From positions 54,496,216 through 54,560,215 of the forward strand of contig OV277868.1 of assembly GCA_922989275.2 (NCBI GenBank): a stretch of DNA of 64,000 nucleotides. Direction: 5' to 3'. The stretch's first letter is position 1; each line of letters begins with the position of its first letter. Below, piece after piece: positions 1 to 10,779 of this stretch. The DNA is from Gari tellinella. Its lineage: Eukaryota; Mollusca; Bivalvia; Cardiida; Psammobiidae. A model generated the notes under the pieces. That model saw nothing but the letters and a program-made list of their open reading frames with translations, searched no databases and was not told the DNA's origin. Made by a program: the position numbers and the translations under genes.

Positions 1-594
1 CTAATATTGTTCATCTTGTCTAGACAGGATTACAGTAAAACCTACAAAGTTCAGACAATTTGTGGGGGCGATTACAGGGCTGCCATTTCTCCGGATTTTT
101 CCGAAATCTTGGGATTTGTTTCTAAAACATGGTAGCTTAAAGCAGACTGAAAGTAAAGCAGAATGCGCCATAAGGCGCATTCTGCTTTACTTCCAGCCTG
201 CTTTAAGTAGTCACGTGTCAACAAAACTAGAAACAGGCTATGGGGTAAAGGCATGATTCGTAAATTCGGGGTGCCGCTCAAAATCCCCTTGGTCAAAATC
301 CCCTTGGTCCAAAACTAACAGGGTAGTCAAAATCCCCTTGGTGAATTTTACAGGGTAGTCAAAATCCCCTTGGTCAGATTTACAGGGTAGTCAAAATCCC
401 CTTGGTGAAAATTACAAGGTAGTCAAAATCCCCTTGATCAAAATTACAGGGTAGTCAAAATCCCCTTGAGGGGTAGTCAAAATCCCCTTGGTCAGTGAAA
501 TAATTTGTTTACTGGTAACATAACCCTGCTTTAAGCTACATTTTGTTTGGATATAGAATATTTCTTGTGGTGCTTATTTCAAGACAGGCGACCA

Positions 595-662
595 CATAAA
601 GCAGGTTGAAAGTAAAGCAGGCACATTCTGCTTTACTTTCAACCTGCTTTAAGCTACATTCT
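595..662. repeat. AAAGTAAAGCAG hairpin
   Basis: A palindrome of the AAAGCAGGTTGAAAGTAAAGC type, present in many copies in the window. It sits inside the left part of the foldback element, in the remnant of a MITE whose tail runs to about 770 (GGAATAAAATAAAGGCGT, then GGGGTAA). Confidence 0.7.
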
Positions 663-1213
663 GTTTGGATATAGAATATATTTCTTATGGTGCCTATTTA
701 GGACTATATCATTTGGAGTTATTTTCTTCAGTGGAGGAATAAAATAAAGGCGTATTTATGGGGTAATGTGTTAATACATACAGAAAATATTGAAAGAGTG
801 TAGATTATAAAAAGCAGCACAAACTCTGACCGGACTGTTCCTGAAAAGGCTGTTTGATATGGATCTACACTAATGAGCATGAGAAAATATTTCCAGCAGT
901 CTGTTGAAATACTGGCATGGCCTTTTATTGTATACAAAGAAACTTATTTGTCATAGATAAAAACATAAAATAATCAACACAATATATTAGCTCATTCAAC
1001 TGTGAAATTTCAAAATTTCCCGTTATAGCCATGTTGATACAAGCTGATTTATACATTTATTTGTGAAAATGACAAACTTTGACAACCCAGATCAGAGAGT
1101 TCCTGTTTGAGCCATCTTATCTAGATCTACACTGTTTGCATAGGTGTAACAGTTTGCAACTGACGAGAATGGGTTAATGCAGGATGATGCTACAAAAGAC
1201 TGAATGATATTGC

Positions 1214-1984
1214 GAGTGTAGGACAAAATACCCCTCGGACAAAATACCCTTCGCTCTATTTTGCCAGGGCGGACGAAATACCCTTCACTATTTTTCCAAC
1301 CCGGACAAAATACCCTTCATGGTTTTTGCAAGGGTGGACAAAATATACCCTTCATATAAGACAAGTAATAGACATTATGTCTGTGTCTATCTCTATGTCT
1401 TTTAATTAGTCAGTTTATTAAAAGGCTTTATCATCCAATTCTCATTTTGGGAGACTCCTTTTGTGTGGGTGAGAAAAAGTATCAATGTTTATCAGTTTAA
1501 TAACAACTCTTAAGAAAACACCTTTATCAGTTTGCATTATTATTAGTCTAAGGTGGCAAAGTGTGACAATGATTGAGTAAACGAGCAAGAACATAGGTTT
1601 TCATATGGTGTGAACTTTCTTGATTGGTGCAACTTAAAGGGATACCTCTAAATTCAGAAAGTCATTAAACTTATATTTATTATTTTTGATGTTTCATGTT
1701 TTTGAAGAGTTAACTTAAAAATATAATAAATACAATATCATAACACATTGCAAAATAACTGTTTTATTTTTCACTTGTTGTAAAATACTAAATATTACTT
1801 ATTAGTAATCAATTTATTTATTTTCACTCCTTATTTATCACTTTATATTGTTCCTCATCACTGTATGCTAAGTTAATATGAAGGGTATTTTGTCCACCCA
1901 GGCAAAAAGGTGAGGGGTATTTTGTCCGCCCAGGCAAAATTGAGCGAAGGGTATTTTGTCCGAGGGGTATTTTGTCCGGTTACC
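1214..1984. mobile_element. Inner foldback element with GACAAAATACCC repeat arms
   Basis: A 771-bp element lying wholly inside 269-2914. Its arms (1220-1360 and 1870-1976) are inverted arrays of a unit containing GGACAAAATACCCTTC. The flanks TGATATTGC at 1205-1213 and 1985-1993 are identical 9-bp direct repeats. The left end (GAGTGTAGGACAAAAT) resembles the right end of the surrounding element (GAGTGTATGTCAAAAT), so the two probably belong to one superfamily. The 1365-1865 interior is AT-rich and non-coding. Confidence 0.8.
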
Positions 1985-3070
1985 TGATATTGCATATGTA
2001 CCACAAATCCTTTCATTCAGTTTCATTTAGCACAGTCAAAGCACATTATCATAGCACAGTGTCATAGCACATTTTCAAAGCACATTGTCAAAGCACATGG
2101 TCATATCAGTCACTTATTATTTTTATGCGAATAATACCTCCTATATTGAGACTGTTTTCTTAATTATTCTGAAGATTGATCAGGATCCAAACTTTGTAAA
2201 ATACAAATAAATGCTTGTACATTTTAAATGATTTCTGAAATATTCTGGGGGTTGATCAGGTCCAAGATAATTATGTTTTTACAAAAATGTCTACAGCAAC
2301 AAAAAGGCAGACAGCAATATATAAGCAAACAATAGATTGGCTGTAGAGGTGTGACTCTGCTAGTGAAGCACATTTTGTTGATTTGTTAATCTATTGTATA
2401 ACTTATGTTATCAGTGTACTCCTGTCAACATTTTGTGAGTTGAGAAGCAAAATATCATTTTTTGGCATGTAAATCATTGACCCATATATCATCTACTCAA
2501 TTATTCTTATATAACAGATTCCCTCTAGTGCCTTCTAAGGAAATGTGTCAAGAAAAAACAGAACTGGTTCTTTATCCTTAAAATAACACCAAGGCTACAT
2601 AATATTGTTAACACAACAAATAAAGTTTGACATGTTTTTACAAGCAATATACAATAATTTTTACATCAAATATATGGAATAACATTCTGGACCAAGGGGA
2701 TTTTGACTACCCCTCAAGGGGATTTTGACTACCCTGTAATTTTGATCAAGGGGATTTTGACTACCTTGTAATTTTCATCAAGGGGATTTTGACTACCTTG
2801 TAATTTTCATCAAGGGGATTTTGACTACCCTGTAAATTTCACCAAGGGGATTTTGACTACCCTGTCAGTTTTGGATCAAGGGGATTTTGACCAAGGGGAT
2901 TTTGACATACACTCGTAAATTCGCACTTGAAAAATGGAAATTTGGAAATCTTAGGATTTTTCATGTCAACTTATGGCAGCCCTGCGATTATATAAGTCAC
3001 GTTTCCCTCAATGAAAAGTATATACTTGTATTTTCCCTAATATTCAGTAATAAATTTCCTTAATGTTTAA

Positions 3071-3607
3071 AGCGACTCGCAACCAGATGGTGCATTAAAA
3101 ATAGTAATTTGTAAATATGTGTCAAACGCTTATATAAATGGTAAAGAATTAGTTTAGGATAAGAAATTCTGTTTAAAAAATGTATTTCAATAATAAAAAA
3201 AAATTGGTCTCTGGTGGGATTCGAACCCGGGGCCCGGCATTGGCGGACAAAAGGCAAAATAGGGGAAACCGCTTAGACCAATGGACCACGGAACTATCCG
3301 TTTATCTCGGATCGATTTAACGTATTTCAATGTATAGCGATCGAAAGTGCATACAACTTCGTAATTCGGCTCGTGTTTATGTCTGAGCCCGTGTAGAGAA
3401 GCATCAACAACAACTATACCGTCTACTAGTCGGTATAGAAAAACGATGGAAAATATCTAAAAATCTAAGATTCGGTGACGATTCTTGAGACTTTTTTTGG
3501 ACTGATCACATTTTTTTAATGTCAGAAGCCAAATAATGCCACAAATTTGCTTTTATTTGAGTATTTTATTTTATTTTGACAAGTACACCATCCGGTTGCG
3601 AGTCCCT
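3071..3607. mobile_element. tRNA-bearing TTAA element, copy A
   Basis: Terminal inverted repeats AGCGACTCGCAACCAGATGG at the left and CCATCCGGTTGCGAGTCCCT at the right are flanked on both sides by TTAA (3067-3070 and 3608-3611). The centre carries a tRNA-like unit on the minus strand. A second copy lies at 49858-50366 in the same orientation and differs by scattered substitutions and a short indel near 3558. TTAA duplications suggest piggyBac-type mobilisation; this is inference because no transposase is present. Confidence 0.82.
3206..3297 (-). pseudogene. tRNA-like Pol III unit with long variable region
   Basis: On the minus strand there is an A-box-like stretch (GTGGTCCATTGGTCTAAGCGG), then a B box (GGGTTCGAATCCC), then a run of nine T a few bases after the 3' end. 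That is the layout of a Pol III gene with its terminator. The distance between boxes and the length of about 92 bases suggest a Leu/Ser-type origin. The acceptor stem does not pair, so a working tRNA is unlikely; a SINE-like promoter is more plausible. Confidence 0.55.
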
Positions 3608-4211
3608 TTAAGAAATCATTTTCATAGTCAAGCACTGCACCTAAAATTTAGATACCTTAGAGTACATGATGTAAGAAATTATTGTTTAGTATACATCACT
3701 ATGATTATAAATGTAAACTCGGTTATTATACTTGCTTAATGCAGGAACAAAAGAAATACAGAACTGAATGCTCCTTTTGGAGCTTAAACTCCGAGCTCAC
3801 ATGATTCGTCCTTGTTTTAGCACAAACACTTTCATTCATTGTCATCGGCAATGCATCTCAGGATAATTACTGGAACCATTTTCTTCAGAGTAGGAATAAA
3901 TTAAGAGCCGTAAAAAGGCGTACTGATGGGGTAATAAGTAAGAGCAGGCAAGCAAGCAAGCAAATCCTATGGTGTAAGTTGTAACAACTTATTAGCATAG
4001 AGTGGTCTCAAGGAGAAATTCTAATGACTAATGAGTAGTTACACCATAAGGTTAAGTGTAAACATTAAAGATTTTAGTTCTTGAAAATAAGTTCCCCTTA
4101 TCTAGAACCCTGAATTCACAATTTACAATCAATGAACCTTCTCTGGTTTTAATAGCAGGACTTAACTCTTACCATGCTAGCGGCGGATATATCCTACAAT
4201 GATAACCTTTG

Positions 4212-4278
4212 CAAACAGTTTGGATCCAGATGAGACACCGCGAAACGTAGCACTTCATCAGGATCCAAACTGTTTGAC
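4212..4278. repeat. GATCAGACGCC-type hairpin, decayed
   Basis: Imperfect palindrome opening with CAAACAGTTTGGATCC and closing with GGATCCAAACTGTTTG. It is one of about 25 copies of the recurrent hairpin cassette. The centre (GACACCGCGAAACGTAGCAC) is decayed. Confidence 0.75.
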
Positions 4279-4564
4279 ACTATAACCAGACTGTTTTGAA
4301 AAGAAATTTGAAAATTCTTTTTTTTTTAACAAAATAGAATATGGAAATTGTTGCAGACGAATAATATACCCAGCATGCAAAGAGTTAATTGTGTATGTTT
4401 CTCATGTAATTTAAAAATCTACATGATCGCTTCAAAGTTACATACAAGTAAATAATCCCAGTGAGAGACAAGTAGCTCGTCTTCCTGTATGAATGGCGCA
4501 CTTATCTTGTAAGTACTTCTCTCCTTCTCCCTTCATTGTCAACAGCTCTCTCATGTACATGCAC

Positions 4565-4768
4565 CAGGGCTCCAGATAAGAGCAAGTTAACTTAACAAAT
4601 CCAACAGTTTCTAACTTATTTCAGCACCAAATCCTATGGTGTTACTACTCATTAGAATCGTCTCGAAGAGACGATTCTAATGAGTAGTGACACAATAGGG
4701 TTTAATGCAGAAATGAAGATTTTAGTTTTTGAAATACATGTACTCCCCTTATAATATCTGGAGCCCTG
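4565..4768. mobile_element. CAGGGCTCCAGATAA-family MITE
   Basis: The ends are CAGGGCTCCAGATAAGAG and ATATCTGGAGCCCTG, flanked by ATGCAC (4559-4564) and GTGCAC (4769-4774), a 6-bp duplication with one mismatch. The interior palindrome is ACTCATTAGAATCGTCTC and its complement. Related copies lie near 34803, 38700, 40750 and 58094. The shared CAGGGCT terminus and 6-bp duplication link it to the CAGGGCTGCC family. Confidence 0.75.
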
Positions 4769-4844
4769 GTGCACTGTTCAGCCAAGCCTTCGACAAGCTG
4801 CCGCTCATACCAGGGGAAATAGTAGTCTTAATTTGCAGGTGACA

Positions 4845-4925
4845 GCAGCTTAATGCAGGACAAAAGTAAAGCAGAAAGCTCCTAACGGAGCTTTTTGCTT
4901 TACTTTTGTCCTGCATGAAGCAATC
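4845..4925. repeat. Hairpin with GGACAAAAGTAAAGCAG arms
   Basis: A near-perfect palindrome centred on AGCTCCTAACGGAGCT, with arms TGCAGGACAAAAGTAAAGC. It is a variant of the AAAGTAAAGCAG hairpin class. Confidence 0.75.
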
Positions 4926-5612
4926 ACCTGTCTTTAGCAACCTGTGCTTCTAAGAACTGTTGTTGTTCAAGGCGAGTTTGACTGATTGAGAGTCCATTCA
5001 AAGGAATTAATGCTTATATTGCTCTTTACAAAAGAGGTATCTACATGAATGTTATTCTGGGAATTTTCAACATTTACCAATCAGACCCAAATGAACAGTA
5101 TATATATACCATTTACAAACAGTGAACATAATCAACATATGCGAAGAGTGGACTTGCCCTATGTGCATTTTTAAAACATATAATATACAGTGTAGAACCT
5201 GATTAGAGGGCTCTTATAGCACTGTCATGATTTAGCAGAGAATTTTCTACATCACTTGATATCAGTGTTGCCTTCTATGAATGTTCGATAGTCCTGGGCA
5301 GGTAAAACTTATTCCAGGACAACTTGATTTCAGGTTAATTCTTATACTGAAAGAATAAAATCATAATGGCTCATTAGCACTTGCTTTCAAATGCATGATA
5401 TCAGGGATTAAGTATTACAGTTCTTCGAAACTCAGTTATTAATTAATTTGCTGAAATTGCACAACGAAAGAGTCAGTGCAACAATGATCACCAACTTTTC
5501 CAGTGTCTTTACTTTCTGCTTTACTTTCAGCCTGCTTTAACCCATTCAACCCTAGCGACAAGTATACTAGTCATTAACAAACAGTGTATCTGTGAAGAGT
5601 ACCCTTATCCTA

Positions 5613-5667
5613 TGCAAACAGTGTAGCTCCTGTAGGAGCCCTCTGATCAAGGTCTGCCCTGTTTGTC
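5613..5667. repeat. Hairpin variant with AGGAGCCCTCTGATC core
   Basis: Runs from GCAAACAGTGTAGCTCC to CTGCCCTGTTTG. Upstream, at 5540-5560, lies the usual MITE edge CCCATTCAACCCTAGCGAC. The copy is degenerate. Confidence 0.55.
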
Positions 5668-6316
5668 ATTTTTTAATATAATTATTGTTAAAATCAACCC
5701 TAAATATTCAAAAATGGACTAGAATTAAATTCAATTAATTGGGAATTGAAATTATCAATTAAAAGTTTCAGGGATGAATGAGCTATTAACCAAGTACAGT
5801 ACCTTTCAGAATGGAGGAAAAGTTTCCAACTGCTTTTTATCAACCAACTATAGGAGTATGAAAAAGCAACTCTGAGAGGAGCAGGTAAAGGCATGAACAG
5901 GCTTTACTAGTGTTGGGAATCTAACCATGTATTATGATGTAATCACTTTTGATAATCAACTCCATTAGTAACTGATAATAGATCATTTACCCCTTACTCC
6001 GTAGTCTGTTTCTAGTTTTGAACACATGCATGTGCTCATCGCATGCCATATCTCTCTCCAGGCCCCAGATACACCATTTTTACCAATTTAATTCATTCCT
6101 CCACTGAAGAAAACGGTTCCATTTTAAAAGGCCACTGGAAGAAAGCTACCAAGATAAGTGTATGCATTACTTTTTAGAGATCTCTACCTTTCTTCAAAGA
6201 ACTGAAAAATTAAGCCATTGCACCGTAGCAATCTTTAGTCTGTAATAATATAAATTTACTATTTATTAATATTACATGTATAAAATGATCAGTCTCGCCT
6301 TGTCCTGTACAAAGAG

Positions 6317-6744
6317 TAGGGGTGTAACGATTCGCCGAAACCCGCACCGCAGTATATCGCAATACGGAGAAATCGAATCACAATATATTGCAATAAACCG
6401 TGTAAGTATGGAACAAGCATCTGCCATCGTGTTTACTGTATTAATCATGTTCAACCAGGCCCTTGATTCGCTGCTTGTTTCTTAATAAGAGCGTCTCGTT
6501 GAGCGAGATTAAACAGAAACGAAATAGTTACTGTTACACCGGTTAGGGATATGGATAAAACACCAGAGTGCGTCTACGCGTTGTTTCGAAAACAATTCCG
6601 CGAAACAAAAAGTAAGTTTGTCCATTCTTTTACCGTTTTTAAATAAGGCAAAGAAAATCGGTTTTTCTGAATCTGAACCGCGGGGCAATATTATTCAGCT
6701 CACACCGCAATATATCTGTACACCGCCGAATCGTTACACCCCTA
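6317..6744. mobile_element. hAT-like non-autonomous element
   Basis: A 428-bp element with terminal inverted repeats TAGGGGTGTAACGATTCG, flanked by the exact 8-bp direct repeat ACAAAGAG (6309-6316 and 6745-6752). Eight-base duplications and a TAGGGGTGTAACGAT start are typical of hAT elements. It interrupts an older hairpin element: the sequence after the right flank (6750-6860) is the expected continuation of that hairpin family. It has no transposase; the two overlapping short open frames inside are not credible genes. Confidence 0.85.
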
Positions 6745-6783
6745 ACAAAGAGTGTACCTGTGAAGAGTACATTTGTCTTATAA

Positions 6784-6859
6784 ATGCAAAAAGTGTAGCC
6801 CAAGATCAGGGGTCTCTTCCTTTAGGAACCCCCTGATCTGGGTCTACACTATCTGTTAT
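6784..6859. repeat. Hairpin variant with GATCAGGGG core
   Basis: Palindrome from GCAAAAAGTGTAGCCCAAGA to GATCTGGGTCTACACTATC, belonging to the element split by the hAT-like insertion at 6317-6744. Confidence 0.6.
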
Positions 6860-6943
6860 TTGGTGATATCTTGCAATTGACAACCCTAAATCATAAGTAT
6901 AAAATGGGAATCATGTATTTGAAGTATCACTGGTGAATGAGTT

Positions 6944-7199
6944 TCTTAATCCCATAGCATGTTTCTAGTTTTGAAAGCAGGTGCAGACCACTTAAAGGCT
7001 TAAAAACAGGGTGAAAGTAAAGCAGAATGCTCCTTAAGGCTCATTCTGCTTTATTTTCTGTCTGGATTAAGCTACAATCTTCTTGAACATAGAAAGTATA
7101 TCTAATAAAATATATTAACAATTAATATGAAACTAGTTTTCTACAGTGGAGGAATAAATTAAAGGTGTAAAAAGGCTTATTTATGGAGTAAGTGGTTAA
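6944..7199. mobile_element. TTAATCCCATA-type MITE
   Basis: Begins TTAATCCCATAGCATG, carries the AAAGTAAAGCAGAATGC palindrome at 7012-7070, and ends with the family tail (GGAGGAATAAATTAAAGG, then GGTTAA). Other copies lie near 9613, 33420, 35695, 45946, 46256, 51601 and 55650. TTAA at both ends suggests piggyBac-type mobilisation. Confidence 0.7.
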
Positions 7200-7779
7200 T
7201 AAATTATCAACTGTACTACACATCTGACAAATTCAATCTGTTTCGGACCACATCCTGCAGCTCACTGCATCGTCCCAGTGAGACTTGCTGTTCAATGCTG
7301 AATCCTCGACTTCCCGTGTTTGTAAAATATATCGAAACTATTATATAAACAACAATTCAAAAGTCAAAATCGTGATTGCAAACAGTTATTGGGCAACATA
7401 TAGGGATTCCACTGTACATCAAGCAAATGCTTACGTTGAGGTCAATTTTCTTTCCTACGGACTTATTATCCGGGGTAAAATTTGCATGGCTACTCACCCA
7501 GTTTCTGATTAAAAATTTTGTCAAATGTCACTTCTCCCATCTTCATGAGATGTTTATGCATGACGCTTCTGACACTGAAACGAAAATAAATGGCTGTCAG
7601 TTCGATTTGAAGCTATATTTAAACATAATTAGCTGCTAAAATCTCATAACATTAACATAAACCAAACGGTGTCGACATAAAATTGTTCCCAATCACAGTA
7701 TCATTATGTCAATTTATGTATGTTGACAGACGACGATGCCATCTTAGTAAAGCCATTATTTAATTCAACAGCAACTAAC
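7200..7779. other. Presumed GRK intron 1, first 580 bases
   Basis: No repeat element is recognised here. The sequence immediately downstream of the GRK exon 1 donor is AT-rich and non-coding. Two overlapping short open frames (7285-7639) show no family resemblance and are probably chance. Confidence 0.4.
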
Positions 7780-7892
7780 CTTGGATCTGGAAGAACGATT
7801 TTCTTGCTAGCTCTGGCTGCTGGAGTCGATTTACTCTTCTCCATAGCCATCAAGTAGCTAACGTCCGCAAGCACGGCTTCCAAATCCGCCAT
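7780..7892 (-). CDS. GRK2: G-protein-coupled receptor kinase 2/3, first coding exon
   Basis: This exon encodes the 37 N-terminal residues of a beta-adrenergic-receptor-kinase type GRK, a kinase that phosphorylates activated receptors at the membrane. The translation starts [20 protein letters not shown] and ends [10 protein letters not shown], which closely matches the conserved N-terminal helix of GRK2/3 that docks on active receptors. The ATG (7890-7892) has A at -3 and G at +4. The exon ends in phase 2 at a good donor (AAG then GTTAGT, intron starting at 7779). The kinase, RGS-like and PH domains are not in the window, and I found no second exon between 1 and 7779, so intron 1 is probably longer than 7.7 kb. 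The orthology is recognised from the family; GRK2 versus GRK3 cannot be separated in an invertebrate. Confidence 0.9.
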
Positions 7893-9600
7893 TTTGTATG
7901 GTTTCGCTCTACTCCCTCGACCAGAAAATCCGCCCTATTGGGCACAGAATTTATCCAAACCTGAAATTTATATGTCCCATGCACAGAATGAATTCATGAC
8001 TTCGGTTTTATATTCCAAAAGAGTAGAAAATTTCCCCTGAACACAGACGCATTAGCGCTTGTAAATCCAAAACAAACGATGACTGGCTTCCGCTTAATCG
8101 ATGCAAATATATTAATTATATGGCGGAGGCAACTGGGTAATTCTTATTTTCATTTGATGGTAACCTGGAATCTCATTGGTCTGTTACAGAACAGAACTGC
8201 GATCAATTTTGCAGGCTTTCGCCATTTCAAAAATATCAATATATTACATTTTTACATGAATTTAACATGTATTTGCTAGCAGTAATTGAAATGAACGCTA
8301 TTTAATAACGAGTTCTTTCGCCAGTCTACTTTCTTTTTATCAAGCGCGAACCAGATAGAAATACTTAGCTTGCTTGACGTATCGTCGCACGGAAAAGTAG
8401 ATCTAGGTAAAAATGAAGCAGTGCTAAACGGTTTGACGAAAATGCATATTAACGTGTTTTGCAATCTTCTTTGCAAAGATATATTAAGATTTGGTGGTGA
8501 AACCCTTCTTATATATTTTCTATGCGATTAGTCAGAGCGATGTCAAATTGAAAATAATTTTTTAAGTCTTGAAATTTCTCTGGATTTTCCTGTCTGGCTG
8601 CAAAGGTTTTAATAATTCCCAAGACAATTCGGCACCACCATACACACCGTATCTCTAAAATACAATGTAAGCTGATTTATATTTTCACACACCACCTCTT
8701 TGAAAGCTCATAGATTCTGAGCCATCAAATTTAATCCGGGTTATTTATGCGACAGTGAAAGCCTCACCACTACAGTGTGTAAATTACGCAAGAGCACCAT
8801 GTAACCTTTTCTACTAGATCTAATTATCGTCTGCAAAAATATCGTCTGCTGCAATTCTCGAAATTGATGCGGCATTTTAACACACCATCCCATAAATACG
8901 CCTTTTTACGCTTCATATTTAGCGTTTGCGTTGAGTCTGAGTTTGTTCTCTAAAGCAATTGATTTGTCAAAAGTAAATAGTGAGGATTAAAACCCAAGGA
9001 CTAACCCAAGTCCTTAGGACCGGATCTTTTCTGTTTGCTACTATAAAAGTTGTACATAAATGGGTTAATAGTAATCACTTGCCATTATCAGTATTGTGTA
9101 AATAATTGCTAGGGGAAGGGCCGTAACTAATGTTTTTGGAACTTGTGGCCCAACCCCATTTCCATGTTGAAATTTTGGAAATAAAATATGTTTAAACTAA
9201 GATTTGTCAGATTTGAACATAGGCTCAAATCTGACCAATTTTAAAATGTCAGAGAACAATTTCCGACTCAACTCAAACGCTTTATAAGCATGAACCCCGA
9301 TTAGTCTCCGAGTTATCCGGTTCTCGTCTGGACCCAAACCGTTCACAAATGATTGAACATATCACAAATCGACACACAGAGTACTAACTATTAAACAATC
9401 TTTAGGACCATGATAGCCCAGAATCACGCACCGTGTAGCCCCTGATTATAATCAAGTTGACATTAAAATTAGGCAAGTAGATTCTGAAAAGAAGACTTGT
9501 AATCTTTAGCTCTATAGCCATATAAGGAAAAACCTCTATCGTCCAACTACAGACTTTTTTTTAGAAATTTGGCAGAGAGTCACTCATGAGTCGTTGTGTA
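7893..9600. other. GRK upstream region, no gene seen
   Basis: This lies upstream of the minus-strand GRK exon and should contain its 5' UTR and promoter. No TATA box or other element can be called with confidence. 8880-9060 includes fragments of a MITE tail (CCCATAAATACGCC at 8890). The rest is unremarkable AT-rich sequence. Confidence 0.35.
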
Positions 9601-9612
9601 TTAACCGGGTAT

Positions 9613-9909
9613 TTAACCCACTTCCCTATTGCCTGTTTCTAGTGTTTAAGGTACATGACTACTTAAAGTATGTTGAAAGTAAAGCAGAATGTGTCTTAAA
9701 TTTAAGGCACATCCTGCCTTACTTTCAGCCTGCTTTACGATACCATCTGCTAGAATAAAGAAAATATTTCTAATGATAAGGATTCATCACAGTATAATTT
9801 GGAACTATTTTCTTCAGTGGTCTGGAGGAATAAATCATGGAGAAATTCTGTAATTTCTCCATGAATAAATTAAAGGCGTAAAATGCGTATTTATGGTGTA
9901 ACCGGTTAA
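9613..9909. mobile_element. TTAACCCACTTCCC-type MITE
   Basis: TTAA-bounded element with the AAAGTAAAGCAGAATG palindrome at 9663-9738 and the usual tail (ATTTATGGTGTAACCGGTTAA). It carries an extra small inverted repeat, ATGGAGAAATTC, at 9836-9866. Confidence 0.7.
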
Positions 9910-10112
9910 TTCAAAACAAGAGCACAAAGGCTCTAAGGCGCTCACCTGAGTACAAAGTTCCCAGATTTTAACTAGACTTATCACTAAAGGTGAGTAATAC
10001 CCACAGTAGCACATTGTCACTCACCGAACATTGTTGTTGCTGCTAAGGGATTGAACTAAGGTCTGCCTCATCCCTCGTAGTGGTCCACAGATGTCACTTT
10101 TATCGACAGGAC

Positions 10113-10374
10113 CAGGGCTGCCATAAGTTGACATGAAAAATCCTAAGATTTCCAAATTTGCATTTTTCAAGTGGGATTTTAAGAATCCTACCTTTACAAT
10201 GTACCCCATAGCCTGTTTCTAGTTTTGATGACATGCGACTACTTAAAGCAGGCTGTAAGTAAAGCAGAATGCGCATAAAGGCGCATTCTGCTTTACTTTC
10301 AACCTGCTTTAAGCTACTGCAAACTGGCAAAAAGTCCGAAGATATAGGAAAAATCCGGAGAAATGGAAGCCCTG
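10113..10374. mobile_element. CAGGGCTGCC-family MITE
   Basis: Ends CAGGGCTGCC and AAGCCCTG; flanked by the exact 6-bp direct repeat CAGGAC (10107-10112 and 10375-10380). Interior palindrome AAAGTAAAGCAGAATGCGC at 10240-10315. Confidence 0.85.
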
Positions 10375-10779
10375 CAGGACGTCTCCTCAGCCGGCGGAGA
10401 GGCCTAAAGTTGGGGTTCCGCAGTGGCTGTTTTCGACATCAGATGATGGCCTTCGAAAGATAATTTTGGTTGGAGGCTGGCATCCATCTGTTGAATTCCA
10501 ATGTTGTTGAAGGATCCAGTGGCGAAGAGGAAAATTAATTAAATCAACTCCCTCAGGTTCTTTCTGTCACAACGGCGCTACTGAGGACCACACCCGCTGA
10601 TGTTGGTCAGGGATCAAGATATTGGCTAAGTCTGCCACGCTTAGCCATGGACTAGATCCCGAGCCTCTCCCACGACGTGCACGTCTCGGCGGGAGCGAGG
10701 AAGGACATATGACGTCGCGTCACAAGTTAGCGCAATAAAATGTAACACTTATTTTGACGTCACGGCTCACTCACTCACT

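Larger units (their letters stand above)
269..2914. mobile_element. Foldback-type TIR element with tandem-repeat arms
   Basis: Both arms (276-500 and 2690-2912) are arrays of a roughly 37-bp unit containing TCAAAATCCCCTTGG and ACAGGGTAG, in opposite orientation. The 9-bp sequence GTAAATTCG lies directly outside both ends (260-268 and 2915-2923), and it occurs once in uninterrupted relatives of the host MITE. Terminal bases are GGGTG at the left and GAGTG at the right (read inward). Repeat-built inverted arms and 9-bp duplications resemble Mutator-type foldback elements, but no transposase is present, so this placement is inference. Confidence 0.8.
75..2984. mobile_element. CAGGGCTGCC-family MITE split by a nested insertion
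   Basis: The ends are CAGGGCTGCC at the left and GGCAGCCCTG at the right. They are flanked by the 6-bp direct repeat CGATTA (69-74 and 2985-2990). The left arm holds the palindrome built on AAAGTAAAGCAGAATGCGCC (about 130-215); the right arm is the usual tail of the family (2924-2984). The two arms are separated by the 2.6-kb element at 269-2914. Four other copies in the window show the uninterrupted length to be about 175-262 bp. It is non-coding and lies in the presumed first intron of the GRK gene. The transposase that moved it is unknown. Confidence 0.82.

Noticed and set aside
269..500. CRISPR-like regular repeats (about 37-bp period).
   Set aside because: The intervening stretches are themselves near-identical, there are no unique spacers or cas genes, the array is mirrored at 2690-2912, and the context is eukaryotic.
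3206..3297. Functional tRNA-Leu or tRNA-Ser gene.
   Set aside because: The acceptor stem is unpaired, no convincing anticodon arm was found, and a second copy lies inside the same transposon.
1..7779. GRK exon 2 in the presumed intron.
   Set aside because: I looked for the conserved sequence that follows the first exon (a MQKYLE-type segment) on the minus strand and saw none; a profile search could still find a diverged exon.
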